Shown here in pieces: positions 1-7,502 of a DNA stretch of 59,917 nucleotides; within the stretch, counting starts at the first letter, position 1; each line of letters opens with the position of its first letter. A program made the position numbers and the translations under genes. Source of the stretch: a virus. The stretch covers positions 1 to 59,917 of the IMG/VR virus record IMGVR_UViG_3300005613_004609. One strand, written 5' to 3'. The notes beneath the pieces were generated by a model. The model had not been told where the DNA came from. It worked only from the letters and a program-made list of their open reading frames with translations, and made no database searches.

Positions 1-52
1 ACAGCCAATATTTGAATCCCTTCAGCTTGATAGCAATATATTTTTTATCCAT
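1..52 (-). CDS. Start of a protein cut by the window edge
   Basis: An open frame begins with ATG at 52 and runs off the left edge after 17 codons (MDKKYIAIKLKGFKYWL). It starts one base after the stop of the DUF1737-like frame at 54-286, which suggests translational coupling. No clear Shine-Dalgarno sequence is visible. Too little is present to assign a function. Confidence 0.35.
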   Translation of the reverse strand, partial: MDKKYIAIKLKGFKYWL

Positions 53-53
53 T

Positions 54-286
54 TTAAAATACCGTCCCTAAAATATCTTTATAAAAGTGTTTCCCAATTT
101 TCCTTCTAACAAGAGCCTGGTAGAACATCGTCTCATTTTCTATGTAGCCCTTACGTTCGTTTTTTTCCATTGTCGATAAGAAACTTGAATACCACCCACA
201 GGAAACCACCAACCATTTTTTATCTTTTCATTCACTTTCGCAGTCAGTCCAGCACAAGACAAATCAGACATAATTATATATTCCAT
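54..286 (-). pseudogene. DUF1737-like small protein, interrupted by a frameshift
   Basis: From ATG 286 the frame reads MEYIIMSDLS..., then a VNEKIKNGWWFPVGG core typical of DUF1737, and stops at 140 after 48 residues. The next frame carries the expected family ending (ENETMFYQALVRRK) and stops at 54. One extra T in the short T run near 178-183 (minus strand) would join both into a protein of about 77 residues. An AGGG stands 8 bases before the ATG. DUF1737 proteins are small and of unknown function; a second, intact relative lies at 51019-51207. The break may be a sequencing indel or true decay. Confidence 0.55.
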
Positions 287-298
287 ATCACAACCCTC

Positions 299-327
299 AT
301 ATTACAACTAATAAGATTTTTTGTCAA
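299..327 (-). promoter_or_regulatory. Sigma-70-like promoter, low distance to next start
   Basis: Minus strand TTGACA (322-327), 17-base spacer, TAATAT (299-304). The -35 box lies inside the last codons of the gene at 308-523. The predicted start of transcription (about 292) leaves only about 6 bases before ATG 286, so it may give a near-leaderless message or mainly serve genes further left. Confidence 0.5.
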
Positions 328-523
328 GAATCATATCTATCCAAAAGAAATCACACATTTCAATGAGTCCATTCAGAGCAATACGACCATTTTCATCAAC
401 ATTAGGGTAAAAATTAACAAGGACCTTCTTCTGAGTTTCCAACAGATCAATGTCAATGTTAAAATCACCCGGCCCATCCTTAATTACCTTTAATTCTAAT
501 CTCCGCACCATTTTTTCAGGCAT
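308..523 (-). CDS. Small protein of unknown function (71 aa)
   Basis: ATG at 523 follows an excellent ribosome site (AAAGGAGG, 6 bases before the start). The protein is mixed charged and hydrophobic, with no signal peptide, membrane segment or cysteine cluster. The last seven codons (ILDKKSY) overlap the -35 element of the next promoter. I do not recognise a family. Confidence 0.6.
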   Translation of the reverse strand: MPEKMVRRLELKVIKDGPGDFNIDIDLLETQKKVLVNFYPNVDENGRIALNGLIEMCDFFWIDMILDKKSY

Positions 524-597
524 ATTATTCCTCCTTTAGAATTCCTTTTACTTTCCTAACTAAATAACTCTTTGTATAACAGTGGCAGGGGCAAGGA

Positions 598-783
598 TTA
601 GTCGACATTTTCCCCATATTGAGGAAGTTTCTTTGCCTCTCTTTTCCGTTTCTTATCAAAGTTTTTGAGCAATTTGTAACAGAAAATACACTGCCGTTTA
701 AAAGGGCAATAGTGACCTTGATCATTTGAGCCCAGTTCCAACCATTTTTTCAGGTTCTTTTTAAAAGGTTCTGGCAGTTTCAT
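598..783 (-). CDS. Small basic protein with Cys motif (61 aa)
   Basis: The start is set at ATG 783 because AAAAGGAG lies 5-6 bases upstream; a longer frame from 801 has no such signal. The lysine-rich protein has HYCPFKRQCIFCYKL at about residues 25-39, giving H and three C residues that could bind a metal, perhaps a small zinc-binding nucleic-acid protein. The dispersed palindrome at 797-810 lies directly upstream of its ribosome site. Function unknown. Confidence 0.55.
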   Translation of the reverse strand: MKLPEPFKKNLKKWLELGSNDQGHYCPFKRQCIFCYKLLKNFDKKRKREAKKLPQYGENVD

Positions 784-796
784 ACTACTCCTTTTC

Positions 797-810
797 TGCA
801 ATCGATTGCA
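797..810. repeat. Dispersed palindrome copy 1 (TGCAATCGATTGCA)
   Basis: Perfectly symmetric variant, in the gap directly upstream of the ribosome site of the gene at 598-783. Confidence 0.85.
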
Positions 811-833
811 ATCTTACGTATATAACAGCCCAA

Positions 834-1352
834 TCAATGCATATTTATTATCTGATAAGAATCCGATCTTGTTATCATAAACCCGAATTTAGTGTCATTA
901 TAAATGTACACTGTCCATCTATCATCGCCAGAAACAACATCCCTAAAGAAATCAAAGTTCAGAGTATATTTCTCTTTCAGGGTACGTATAATTTTAGCAT
1001 AGGGAGCAGACACATCACACGCGTTATTGTCCCATGGCCAGAGATCAAGGGTAATTGCATCATGAGTCGGAAAAATCTTCTCCCATTCAGGAAACTTAGC
1101 ATCCTCTTGCAGGGTCAGCCCAAGCTTATTTTTCTGATTAGTCACAACTTGATACACGCCATCCTGATATGGGTGAACAGCATCCAGGCAATGGATTCTA
1201 TTCCCGTCAGTCCCTACTATCAATTCCCCCTTAATCTGTACACAGTCAGTTCTGTACATCATCTGCATATTTTTCTTCTTAGTAGTGGCACTTATCACCC
1301 ATTTCATTGCATCAAAATAGGGATAATTCTTGCCAAGTTCTATATATTCCAT
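834..1352 (-). CDS. Possible sliding-clamp-like protein (172 aa)
   Basis: ATG 1352 follows AGAGGGG. The pattern VGTDGNRIHCLD (about residues 46-57), then DGVYQVV and FPEWEKIFP, resembles the ATDGHRLH ... FPDYERVIP pattern of the first domain of the beta sliding clamp (DnaN). At 172 residues it is far shorter than bacterial DnaN (about 370), so it would be a one- or two-domain phage derivative or a clamp-fold relative. A dedicated promoter lies at 1431-1459. Fold comparison would be needed; it could be an unrelated hypothetical protein. Confidence 0.45.
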   Translation of the reverse strand: MEYIELGKNYPYFDAMKWVISATTKKKNMQMMYRTDCVQIKGELIVGTDGNRIHCLDAVHPYQDGVYQVVTNQKNKLGLTLQEDAKFPEWEKIFPTHDAITLDLWPWDNNACDVSAPYAKIIRTLKEKYTLNFDFFRDVVSGDDRWTVYIYNDTKFGFMITRSDSYQIINMH

Positions 1353-1430
1353 GGTAGCCCCTCTTATATTGGTGTTTATTTACTATTTATTTTGTTTATT
1401 ATTCACAGATTATTATTATATTTCCCTTTT

Positions 1431-1459
1431 ATTTTATGATAACAACAATTTTTTGTCAA
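1431..1459 (-). promoter_or_regulatory. Sigma-70-like promoter for the clamp-like gene
   Basis: TTGACA (1454-1459), 17-base spacer starting with an A-tract, TAAAAT (1431-1436). It would start transcription near 1424, giving a leader of about 70 bases before ATG 1352. Confidence 0.65.
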
Positions 1460-1528
1460 GCATTTTCACTAAAAATTCCAGAAAATATTGCAGAGGGGAC
1501 CGAGCCACCCAAATTCCCTATCTATAAT

Positions 1529-1576
1529 TGGCATCAAGTGGCATCAAAGTATCCATCTATTAAACATCTTTGTCAA
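1529..1576 (-). promoter_or_regulatory. Second promoter with a 10-bp direct repeat at its start site
   Basis: TTGACA (1571-1576), 17-base spacer, GATACT (1548-1553). Two adjacent 10-bp copies of (plus strand) TGGCATCAAG/A at 1529-1548 cover the predicted start of transcription, the place where a repressor operator would sit. Upstream partner of the promoter at 1431-1459. Confidence 0.4.
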
Positions 1577-2534
1577 GGTATCCTAAATATCTCATACGAA
1601 ATATAGAGCTATAATACTATCGCGGCACTGCTACTATCTTGTAAAATTTGGAAATCCGTTTCTTCTATAGCTTATTGTGTCTGATAAGATAGATTATGTA
1701 AACCAGCTTTTCTCCCGTCACACAGCACAGAACAGTTAAGCATTTGCAGCTGCCATTTTCCTATATCAAATTGCAGATCAATGATGCACATACATATACT
1801 AACTTTATTTCCTTTCTATCTTGTATGAAAAGCCGTGCGGGTTAGGTTTTAATGATGTTTAATGACATTTCATTGTTATTCAGTCATTACTCTTTAGTAT
1901 CCCCTTCATATACACCCATGTTTAATACATATATCCATTCCTTTCTACACTTTCATTGCCCTTTAGCTTATTCAATATGTATTCATTGTTTATTATCCTA
2001 TATCATCTACACTTCTATACACTCCCACCACGCCAGGTGTCCATCCAGGCAGCCAGGCCACAGCCACCGCAACAGCCATAAAGCACAGTATAAACACATC
2101 TTTCACATATGCACAGTGATTAATGCAGATAAGCGATTGATATTATTATACATTGTACTTTTATAGCATCATTAACATATGATATTAATCACCCTTTATA
2201 GTTCATATACACAGACTGTATTATATACTTATTCATTCCCGCCAAGACACACTTGTCATAACAGTTGATTAGTTAATCATCCGGATATTATTGTCAGGCA
2301 ACACATGCAACCAACACATGATGCAACCATTAGAACCAGAACAGTATGTTACATTAGGTAGCTTTACAGAGGGTAGCTTTATAGGGATAGGGGCAGCTTT
2401 ACATAGGGGTACTTATAGAAGGGGGGCACAGCATAAAGGGGGTACTTATATACAGAGGGCACCATATACTCCCCCCAGGCAACCAGGCAACCAGGCAAAG
2501 GAGGCAAAGGAGGGAGGTTTACTACATGGAGATG
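1577..2534. other. Gene-free region with repeats and composition switch
   Basis: No frame here has a convincing ribosome site or protein-like composition on either strand. About 1840-2110 the plus strand is very poor in G; about 2340-2520 it becomes G-rich, opposite to the rest of the window. It holds short inverted repeats (for example TGATTA/TAATCA at 2266-2279), a possible minus-strand -10 TATAAT at 2220-2225, and repeated CAGGCA words near 2045-2060, 2295 and 2475-2500. Candidate control, origin or packaging region; the role is inferred only from layout. Confidence 0.5.
2340..2520 (+). repeat. G-rich degenerate tandem repeats
   Basis: Repeats of the form (T/C)AGCTTTA followed by AGGG or GGGG recur at roughly 16-25 base steps, twice followed by GGTACTTATA, then AGGCAACC three times and AGGCAAAGG twice. 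Several G runs of 3-6 are closely spaced and could fold as a G-quadruplex on the plus strand. Confidence 0.55.
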
Positions 2535-2768
2535 TTAGCTTTTTGCAATCGCTTGCACTTTTCTTCCTTCCCAGTGCACAGCATGCCATACAGTAGAGGC
2601 CCTTAGTTTCGTCAGGGCAACAGCAAGGTCAAGGTATTGCTCCTTTGTTAAACGGGCCGCCAAAATAGCGTTATCATCATCAATCAAGTTCCCAGTATCG
2701 GTATATCCAAGATCATGTAACGCATGCACAGTGTCACTTGTTATCTCCAGGTCAGATAGTTTTGGCAC
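2535..2768 (-). CDS. Small protein of unknown function (77 aa)
   Basis: GTG 2768 is preferred because AGAGGAG lies 6 bases upstream; a TTG at 2786 in the same frame has no signal. The protein is acidic and helical-looking (ITSDTVHALHDLGY ... RLTKEQYLDLAVALTKL). It ends in VQAIAKS, where CAA GCG ATT GCA belongs to the dispersed palindrome. It overlaps the end of the upstream gene by 17 bases and is the last gene before the 1 kb gap. Confidence 0.55.
   Translation of the reverse strand: MPKLSDLEITSDTVHALHDLGYTDTGNLIDDDNAILAARLTKEQYLDLAVALTKLRASTVWHAVHWEGRKVQAIAKS
2544..2557. repeat. Dispersed palindrome copy 2 (TGCAATCGCTTGCA)
   Basis: Lies in the last codons of the gene at 2535-2768, read there as QAIA. 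Confidence 0.85.
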
Positions 2769-3219
2769 AATGAACTCCTCTTTCAATGGGGTAGGGGGAT
2801 CGTTTTTCGAACTGGCATTTTTTAATTCTCTTTTTAGGGGTACTACCAGCCATTCGGATCACCCTAACATCCTGATTAACAGTAGCAGAGGGAGCACTAG
2901 CAATCGGTACTCTTGTTTCCTCTTCAACAAAGTGTAGCATAGTTCGAGTCAGGTAATCAAACAGGACAGGGGGACTCATATATTCTACATCGTCCATAGA
3001 AACTTCAACATATCCCTGTTGAACTGGTTTCCACACCTCTCGTGCCTTGTAGTTGAATATAAAGACCAGAGACCTTGTGAGCACGGATTCCTGTACCCTT
3101 TCCAGTGCAATGTGCCCTTGAGAGCCCTCAGAAATAGCCTTATTAAGAGTTTGAATAAGATGTTTTGAATATAATCCTCCTAACCTCGCAGCATCCACAA
3201 CAGTTCCTAACTGAGACAT
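2752..3219 (-). CDS. Hypothetical protein (155 aa)
   Basis: ATG 3219 lies 5 bases after AGGAGG (the ATG at 3222 is too close). It has no cysteine pattern or membrane segment and carries a basic C-terminal region (TPKKRIKKCQFEKRSPYP). It belongs to the operon that runs down from the terminase genes, with long overlaps on both sides, so it may be a virion or packaging accessory. Family not recognised. Confidence 0.55.
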   Translation of the reverse strand: MSQLGTVVDAARLGGLYSKHLIQTLNKAISEGSQGHIALERVQESVLTRSLVFIFNYKAREVWKPVQQGYVEVSMDDVEYMSPPVLFDYLTRTMLHFVEEETRVPIASAPSATVNQDVRVIRMAGSTPKKRIKKCQFEKRSPYPIERGVHCAKTI

Positions 3220-3700
3220 CATTTCCTCCTGTTTTAAACCTTATTATCCTTACATCACTCCTTAGTGGTGCATCCTTTTCAAGACACCTAAGAGCATCCC
3301 TTAGAGATTCCGCAGCAACCCCTGCAGATATACCAGTAGTACCCAGGGATCGCATAACCTCCATGAAGTCCTGATAGCTATCATTTGGAAAGTCCATGAA
3401 CATTTCAACCGTGTCTTCTTGACTCTCCTGTCCCCTTCGATGGCCCCTTATAACCCCCGTTCCTACCGAGCGGTCCCTTTCAAGTGCCAGGTCAAAGCCA
3501 GAGATAGGGGCATGTACCGAGGAAACCGCATTTTCGAATTCACTGAAGGCCTTCACAGACTTTGCAAAAGCAGAACCAACTTCACGCCACATAGAGAGGT
3601 GAGGAGAAATCATCTCTTTCAACTTTGCAGACAGGGCATCCATGGATACCGTTTTCACATTTAAAGGCCCCACCTGGGCTTCTATTTGGCATCCCCTCAC
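3143..3700 (-). CDS. Hypothetical protein (185 aa)
   Basis: The frame starts at GTG 3700, overlapping the stop of the preceding gene as GTGA, typical of translational coupling. It is predicted soluble, with amphipathic helices (residues about 20-60) and a cysteine-rich tail (NCCGCCEVRR). It overlaps the next gene by about 77 bases, longer than usual, so the real end of one of the two could differ. No family recognised. Confidence 0.5.
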   Translation of the reverse strand: MRGCQIEAQVGPLNVKTVSMDALSAKLKEMISPHLSMWREVGSAFAKSVKAFSEFENAVSSVHAPISGFDLALERDRSVGTGVIRGHRRGQESQEDTVEMFMDFPNDSYQDFMEVMRSLGTTGISAGVAAESLRDALRCLEKDAPLRSDVRIIRFKTGGNDVSVRNCCGCCEVRRIIFKTSYSNS

Positions 3701-3912
3701 CCTCTTTTCTTTTTTCTGGTTATTTTACCCCAGTGCACATTAGCAAAGTAGTCTTTTCGAATATCCTTTGGTATCCTCCTTAATCGATTCCGTTGCCTCC
3801 GTATCTCCCGGTCCTTCACGGCCTTTCTTGAGGCATAACTCGCCATTGCCATACGTAGCTTTTTTTCCCTTAGTTCCCTTCGTTTTTTCTTCTTACTTTC
3901 CCAGGGCATCAT
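3697..3912 (-). CDS. Very basic small protein (71 aa)
   Basis: ATG 3912/3909 follows GAGGTGTC. Nearly half of the residues are K or R (for example KKKKRRELREKKLR), so a nucleic-acid-binding or head-associated role is possible but not shown. Coupled to its downstream neighbour by a 4-base overlap. Confidence 0.55.
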   Translation of the reverse strand: MMPWESKKKKRRELREKKLRMAMASYASRKAVKDREIRRQRNRLRRIPKDIRKDYFANVHWGKITRKKKRG

Positions 3913-3918
3913 GACACC

Positions 3919-4110
3919 TCATATTTTATCCGTATGGAAGTTCAGCCAGGCCCAGTTAATCGGTTGATATCCACCACCTCGTTGCATAACTCTCCTTGTT
4001 TTGCAAGAGGTACAACTTAGATATCTCGTATGTCCGTTATCCTTAATAATGAACATCCTGTGCCAAGGCCTATGATTCTTATGACCACCTTTAGAAACTG
4101 TTTTAATCAT
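3919..4110 (-). CDS. Small basic protein with CxxC (63 aa)
   Basis: ATG 4110 follows GGGAGGG with good spacing; the frame is open to 4212 but lacks a better start. LSCTSCKTRR forms one CxxC pair and several histidines lie upstream (GGHKNHRPWH), a possible small zinc site. Function unknown. Confidence 0.55.
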   Translation of the reverse strand: MIKTVSKGGHKNHRPWHRMFIIKDNGHTRYLSCTSCKTRRVMQRGGGYQPINWAWLNFHTDKI

Positions 4111-4120
4111 TATACCCTCC

Positions 4121-4231
4121 CTAACACTTTTTAAAACGAATAACCCGAATCCTTTGTGGTTTCTTATAGGGCAAAACAGAGGAAGGTATTCTCCAGGGAT
4201 AACGATTCCCACCCTTACTTAGAAGATCCAC
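4121..4231 (-). CDS. Possible 36-residue basic peptide
   Basis: GTG 4231 lies a few bases after GGGGGAGG and the frame (VDLLSKGGNRYPWRIP...) ends at 4121, just before the next gene. Spacing is tight and the start is not ATG, so this is tentative. Otherwise 4111-4314 shows no gene. Confidence 0.3.
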   Translation of the reverse strand: MDLLSKGGNRYPWRIPSSVLPYKKPQRIRVIRFKKC

Positions 4232-4314
4232 ATAACCTCCCCCAGTCGAAATCACTCATAGATTCCATTTCAGTCAAAAGTATGCCATTTTTGCTAATTA
4301 ACGAGTTTCTTCCT

Positions 4315-5991
4315 TCATACAACACTTGCTCTCAACCTCCTTCCGTCCTGCCCCTTTCTATCAGCCCGCGTTATCCTCACCTTTCTAACTTCCATCGGTG
4401 TTGAGGTGGCAGGTTGTTCATCCACAGCAGAACTACGCCTTGCCCGTTTAAATCGTGCAACTTTAGAGTACAGAATAAAAACAAGTCCAGCAATTGCGTC
4501 AGCCACATCCTTTGAGCCAGCAGGTGGATGGTCGATCTTATTCTTCTCTTTGTCCCTTTCTATTTCCCTCAGTTCTTTAGCCAACGTCTCTTGTGAGGGC
4601 ATCAAGATACGCTCATCCTTCACAGCCAGTTTCACTTCAGTGTAGGGAGCAATAGAAGTGTCAACAGACAAGACACCGGATCGTATACGTGCCTTTCTGA
4701 ATGACTGATAGAATAAAGGAGCCTGGTAAGAGTCCATAGTGCACCATCCCAGGTTTATCCTACTTCTTAAGTGCATAACAAAGTCACGTACCATCTCTAA
4801 ATCTACTTCCTCCCCGGACCTCGACTGTATCCTTAACGCACCATCAATATGGTATATAGGAGCCAGGATATCAGTAACCTCAATAAATGAGTTAGCCCTA
4901 CTATCAAAGAAACGAGTGGAGGGGAGGTTTTTATATCCTGAAATATGACCAACACCAAGGCCAAGTGCGTCCCCAGTCAACCCAACATCAATATGTGCTG
5001 CAAAAACAGCTTGTTTATCCAGTAGAACATCTCTTATATAATCATCATTAATCAGATCATTCCACTCGTCAATTCGGTCGAAGAAGTCTGGTAGAAATAT
5101 ATCATCATTCACGAACAATTGATTACCGCCAGTCAGGGAGTTAAACTTATCCCGGGCCAGCTGCATAGCCTCTCTATAGGGAATGAAAGGTGACTTAGTT
5201 CCAGTTGCAATGCCTCCAAGGTCCTTTAGTGCAGCATCAATATCCCGCTCAAACTCAATCTGATACTCAGTAGGCACTTCTACCACGTCCTCAGCATCCA
5301 GGGCATCCTCAATATTAGCCAGAATACGTGATTGTTTCAGTTCATTACCAACCTCAATTAGGAATTTATCACCACAGAATCTATCAGCCGGTAAAGCCTC
5401 CCATTGAGAGTAGGACATAACAAATATGCTCTTATCCGTCTTAGCCTCCTCCATCTTCTTATCAGTGAAGTCGCCAGGATAGTTCCTTGAGGAAATGAGC
5501 ATCAATTTACCAGGGAGTTTCCCTTTCTGCATAAAACGTGACTTCATCCTTCTTATAATAGTGGAATAGAGTCTCTCAGCCTGGTCATACTCTTCCTCCC
5601 CAGTAAACCGAGTTTCAACAGAATCCCTTGTTCGAGCCATGAAGTTCAATTCATCAATAACACCTCCAAACACGTTCATTCCAAGGGCTGCAGTATCATT
5701 ACCACCAACAGGCAGGACAACTATCTGAGAAGGAAATCGTAACTCAGATCGTACTGCAGGATCAAAACGAAAGTTTTTCTGAAAATACGGACTTAACCGT
5801 AAACGTTCCGAGAATTGGTCAAAGACAACCTTCTTAGCCAGAGTCAAGGTTTTAGACTGTGCTATAAAGAATATGGTAGAGCCAGGGGCAAGATCGAACT
5901 CAACCTGTGGGTTATGATAACAAGACAGTTTATAAATCATATAAGCAAGCGCCATATCAGCAAAATAATTCTTTCCAATACCAATCGTCAA
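4315..5991 (-). CDS. terL: Terminase large subunit, C-terminal part
   Basis: This is the motor and nuclease of DNA packaging, lacking its first about 140 residues. It opens with IGIGKNYFADMALAY, the end of the P-loop and following helix. Then come LSCYHNPQVEFDLAPGS, a Walker B GVIDELNF near residue 110, and an RNase-H-like nuclease region with AHIDVGLTGDALGLG (first catalytic Asp). The first codon is TTG, overlapping the stop of the upstream frame as TTGA. The N-terminal extein plus an intein are in 5988-7502. Read together, the P-loop would be TGAIGIGKN, but an 8-base excess and a stop separate the halves. Confidence 0.85.
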   Translation of the reverse strand: MTIGIGKNYFADMALAYMIYKLSCYHNPQVEFDLAPGSTIFFIAQSKTLTLAKKVVFDQFSERLRLSPYFQKNFRFDPAVRSELRFPSQIVVLPVGGNDTAALGMNVFGGVIDELNFMARTRDSVETRFTGEEEYDQAERLYSTIIRRMKSRFMQKGKLPGKLMLISSRNYPGDFTDKKMEEAKTDKSIFVMSYSQWEALPADRFCGDKFLIEVGNELKQSRILANIEDALDAEDVVEVPTEYQIEFERDIDAALKDLGGIATGTKSPFIPYREAMQLARDKFNSLTGGNQLFVNDDIFLPDFFDRIDEWNDLINDDYIRDVLLDKQAVFAAHIDVGLTGDALGLGVGHISGYKNLPSTRFFDSRANSFIEVTDILAPIYHIDGALRIQSRSGEEVDLEMVRDFVMHLRSRINLGWCTMDSYQAPLFYQSFRKARIRSGVLSVDTSIAPYTEVKLAVKDERILMPSQETLAKELREIERDKEKNKIDHPPAGSKDVADAIAGLVFILYSKVARFKRARRSSAVDEQPATSTPMEVRKVRITRADRKGQDGRRLRASVV

Positions 5992-7502
5992 ATAGCGCCT
6001 GTATTTGAGCTAAGAATACAAGCGCCATCGGCATCACCTCCTTCCACTTCAACAAAAAATACTCCAGTTGAATCCACCGTTAAACAATAAACATCTTCCT
6101 TAACTCCAAGACACTCAATAGATTTTACCACATGATTTCTATGCTGCCTTGTATCATAACCCATAAACACATCACGAAATTCTATATAAGACATCCCTCC
6201 ATCATTTAATAAAGAATAAATCTTTGAAGCTGAGCAATCCAATTTACTACACAAATCTGCAAAAACTTTGCAATCGCTTGCAATCGCCAAAAGATCATTA
6301 AAATGCAGATCATCTCGTCTATTTGGATGTCTCAGATTTAAGACATGCATTCGCTCTGCACGAATATCTTTCTCTTCAGCTCCTTCCTCAGAATCCCAAA
6401 AATGTTTAGCTATAAATCCAGCCTCTCCATTAAGATTTCTCTTTCTCATTCTTTCAGAAGCTTCTATTCTTTGTTCAAAGTCGCACCACCTTAAGCTCTT
6501 TTTTGCATTCTTACTTGCATTCTCTGATCTTTCAGAAAAAGGCAGAAAGTTGTATTTCTCTATATTATTTATAGCAAGATTCCTATGTAAAAAAGAATGC
6601 TCTCTCCAAGATAGTAATTCTAAATTAGTAGGATCATTATTCATTTTATTAAAGTCTTTATGATGAACTACATTTCCTTTTCTCTCGCCAAATACAAAAT
6701 CAGCCACCATTCTATGAACAAATACCTCTTTCTCATCTTTCTGTTTTATTGTTTGATACTCTCCTCCTCTTCCTATCTTCCTCTTTCCAAGATACATACT
6801 TTCTATTCTATCACCAGTCTTTAAATGTTTAATCTGAACTTTCTCTCCAGAAGAAGTTAAAAATTGATGTCTCGCATTCCCTCTTGCTGAAGAACCATCT
6901 GTAAAATTAACTCGCCACAAGACATCAGTTCCAGTTTTATGTGGAAAGCGTGCTTGTGCCGGACATAAACCATCTTTTCCTCTTGTATATACCCAAAACT
7001 TTTCATCAGGAGCTTTCATTTTAGCAAGCTCCTCTATAGTTGGATTAGTGCCATCAAGTAAAGGCACTCTCATATCCTTAGCAAGGCATAATACACCCTC
7101 AACATAATTTGGATTTTCAAAGAACTCATTTAATTTACTCATTATTGCAGGACGTACAGAACCACCTTGCCTCATATATTCAGAGCTCATAACAAACTCT
7201 TCAACATCCACAACCCTCTCAACCTTAACCCCTCTTTTTTGGATCAGGAGGCTTGAATCCCTTCCCTCATAGGCCCGAGCAAAGTTATTCATGAAATCAC
7301 CAAAGTCAGACAGACGTAGATAATCAACACCATCAAGGTTAAAAGAAGGTAGAGACTTGGCAAGTATACGCATCAAGGCAGCATGTTCCTTGGACGCATG
7401 CATCTCATCGATAACACATTCAACTCTTAATTTGGCCTGCTCAACTGATACTATCGGCATCGCCACTGGGTTTTGGATCGGCAATTGAATATCCTCCATC
7501 AT
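5988..7502 (-). CDS. terL: Terminase large subunit N-terminal part carrying an intein
   Basis: Residues 1-138 are the N-terminal extein (ending NPNYVEGVL), 139-500 an intein, and 501-504 TGAI, the start of the P-loop, followed by TGA. ATG 7502 has no ribosome site; TTG 7484, eight bases after GGAGG, is a plausible start. It overlaps the small-subunit-like gene by about 60 bases. If splicing occurs, only N-extein plus TGAI is released from this frame; the motor would need reading past the stop with an 8-base correction. Sequencing error, programmed recoding, or a real lesion cannot be told apart here. Confidence 0.75.
   Translation of the reverse strand: MMEDIQLPIQNPVAMPIVSVEQAKLRVECVIDEMHASKEHAALMRILAKSLPSFNLDGVDYLRLSDFGDFMNNFARAYEGRDSSLLIQKRGVKVERVVDVEEFVMSSEYMRQGGSVRPAIMSKLNEFFENPNYVEGVLCLAKDMRVPLLDGTNPTIEELAKMKAPDEKFWVYTRGKDGLCPAQARFPHKTGTDVLWRVNFTDGSSARGNARHQFLTSSGEKVQIKHLKTGDRIESMYLGKRKIGRGGEYQTIKQKDEKEVFVHRMVADFVFGERKGNVVHHKDFNKMNNDPTNLELLSWREHSFLHRNLAINNIEKYNFLPFSERSENASKNAKKSLRWCDFEQRIEASERMRKRNLNGEAGFIAKHFWDSEEGAEEKDIRAERMHVLNLRHPNRRDDLHFNDLLAIASDCKVFADLCSKLDCSASKIYSLLNDGGMSYIEFRDVFMGYDTRQHRNHVVKSIECLGVKEDVYCLTVDSTGVFFVEVEGGDADGACILSSNTGAI
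6003..7088 (-). mobile_element. TerL intein with HNH endonuclease (362 residues)
   Basis: It begins with Cys (CLAKDMRVPLLDG, block A) and ends with ILSSN before Thr. Splicing blocks are visible: DGSSARGNARHQFLT, near block B, and DVYCLTVDSTGVFFV, near block F. A homing endonuclease of the HNH type is inserted (VVHHKDFNKMNNDPTNLELL). The usual penultimate His is replaced by Ser (SSN instead of HN), which in some inteins slows or blocks C-terminal cleavage. The insertion point lies in the P-loop, a classic intein site. Confidence 0.8.
6269..6282. repeat. Dispersed palindrome copy 3 (TGCAATCGCTTGCA)
   Basis: Inside the TerL intein, read as IASDCK, showing that even the mobile insert carries the word. 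Confidence 0.85.

Noticed and set aside
525-725. 66-codon minus-strand frame
   Set aside because: Overlaps the better supported gene at 598-783 in another frame and has no ribosome site.
1852-2166. 104-codon plus-strand frame in the gene-free region
   Set aside because: Composition (H, S, Y, I) follows the G-poor DNA and there is no ribosome site.
2291-2596. 101-codon plus-strand frame
   Set aside because: Lies in the G-rich repeat region, repeat-driven amino acids, no ribosome site, overlaps a minus-strand gene.
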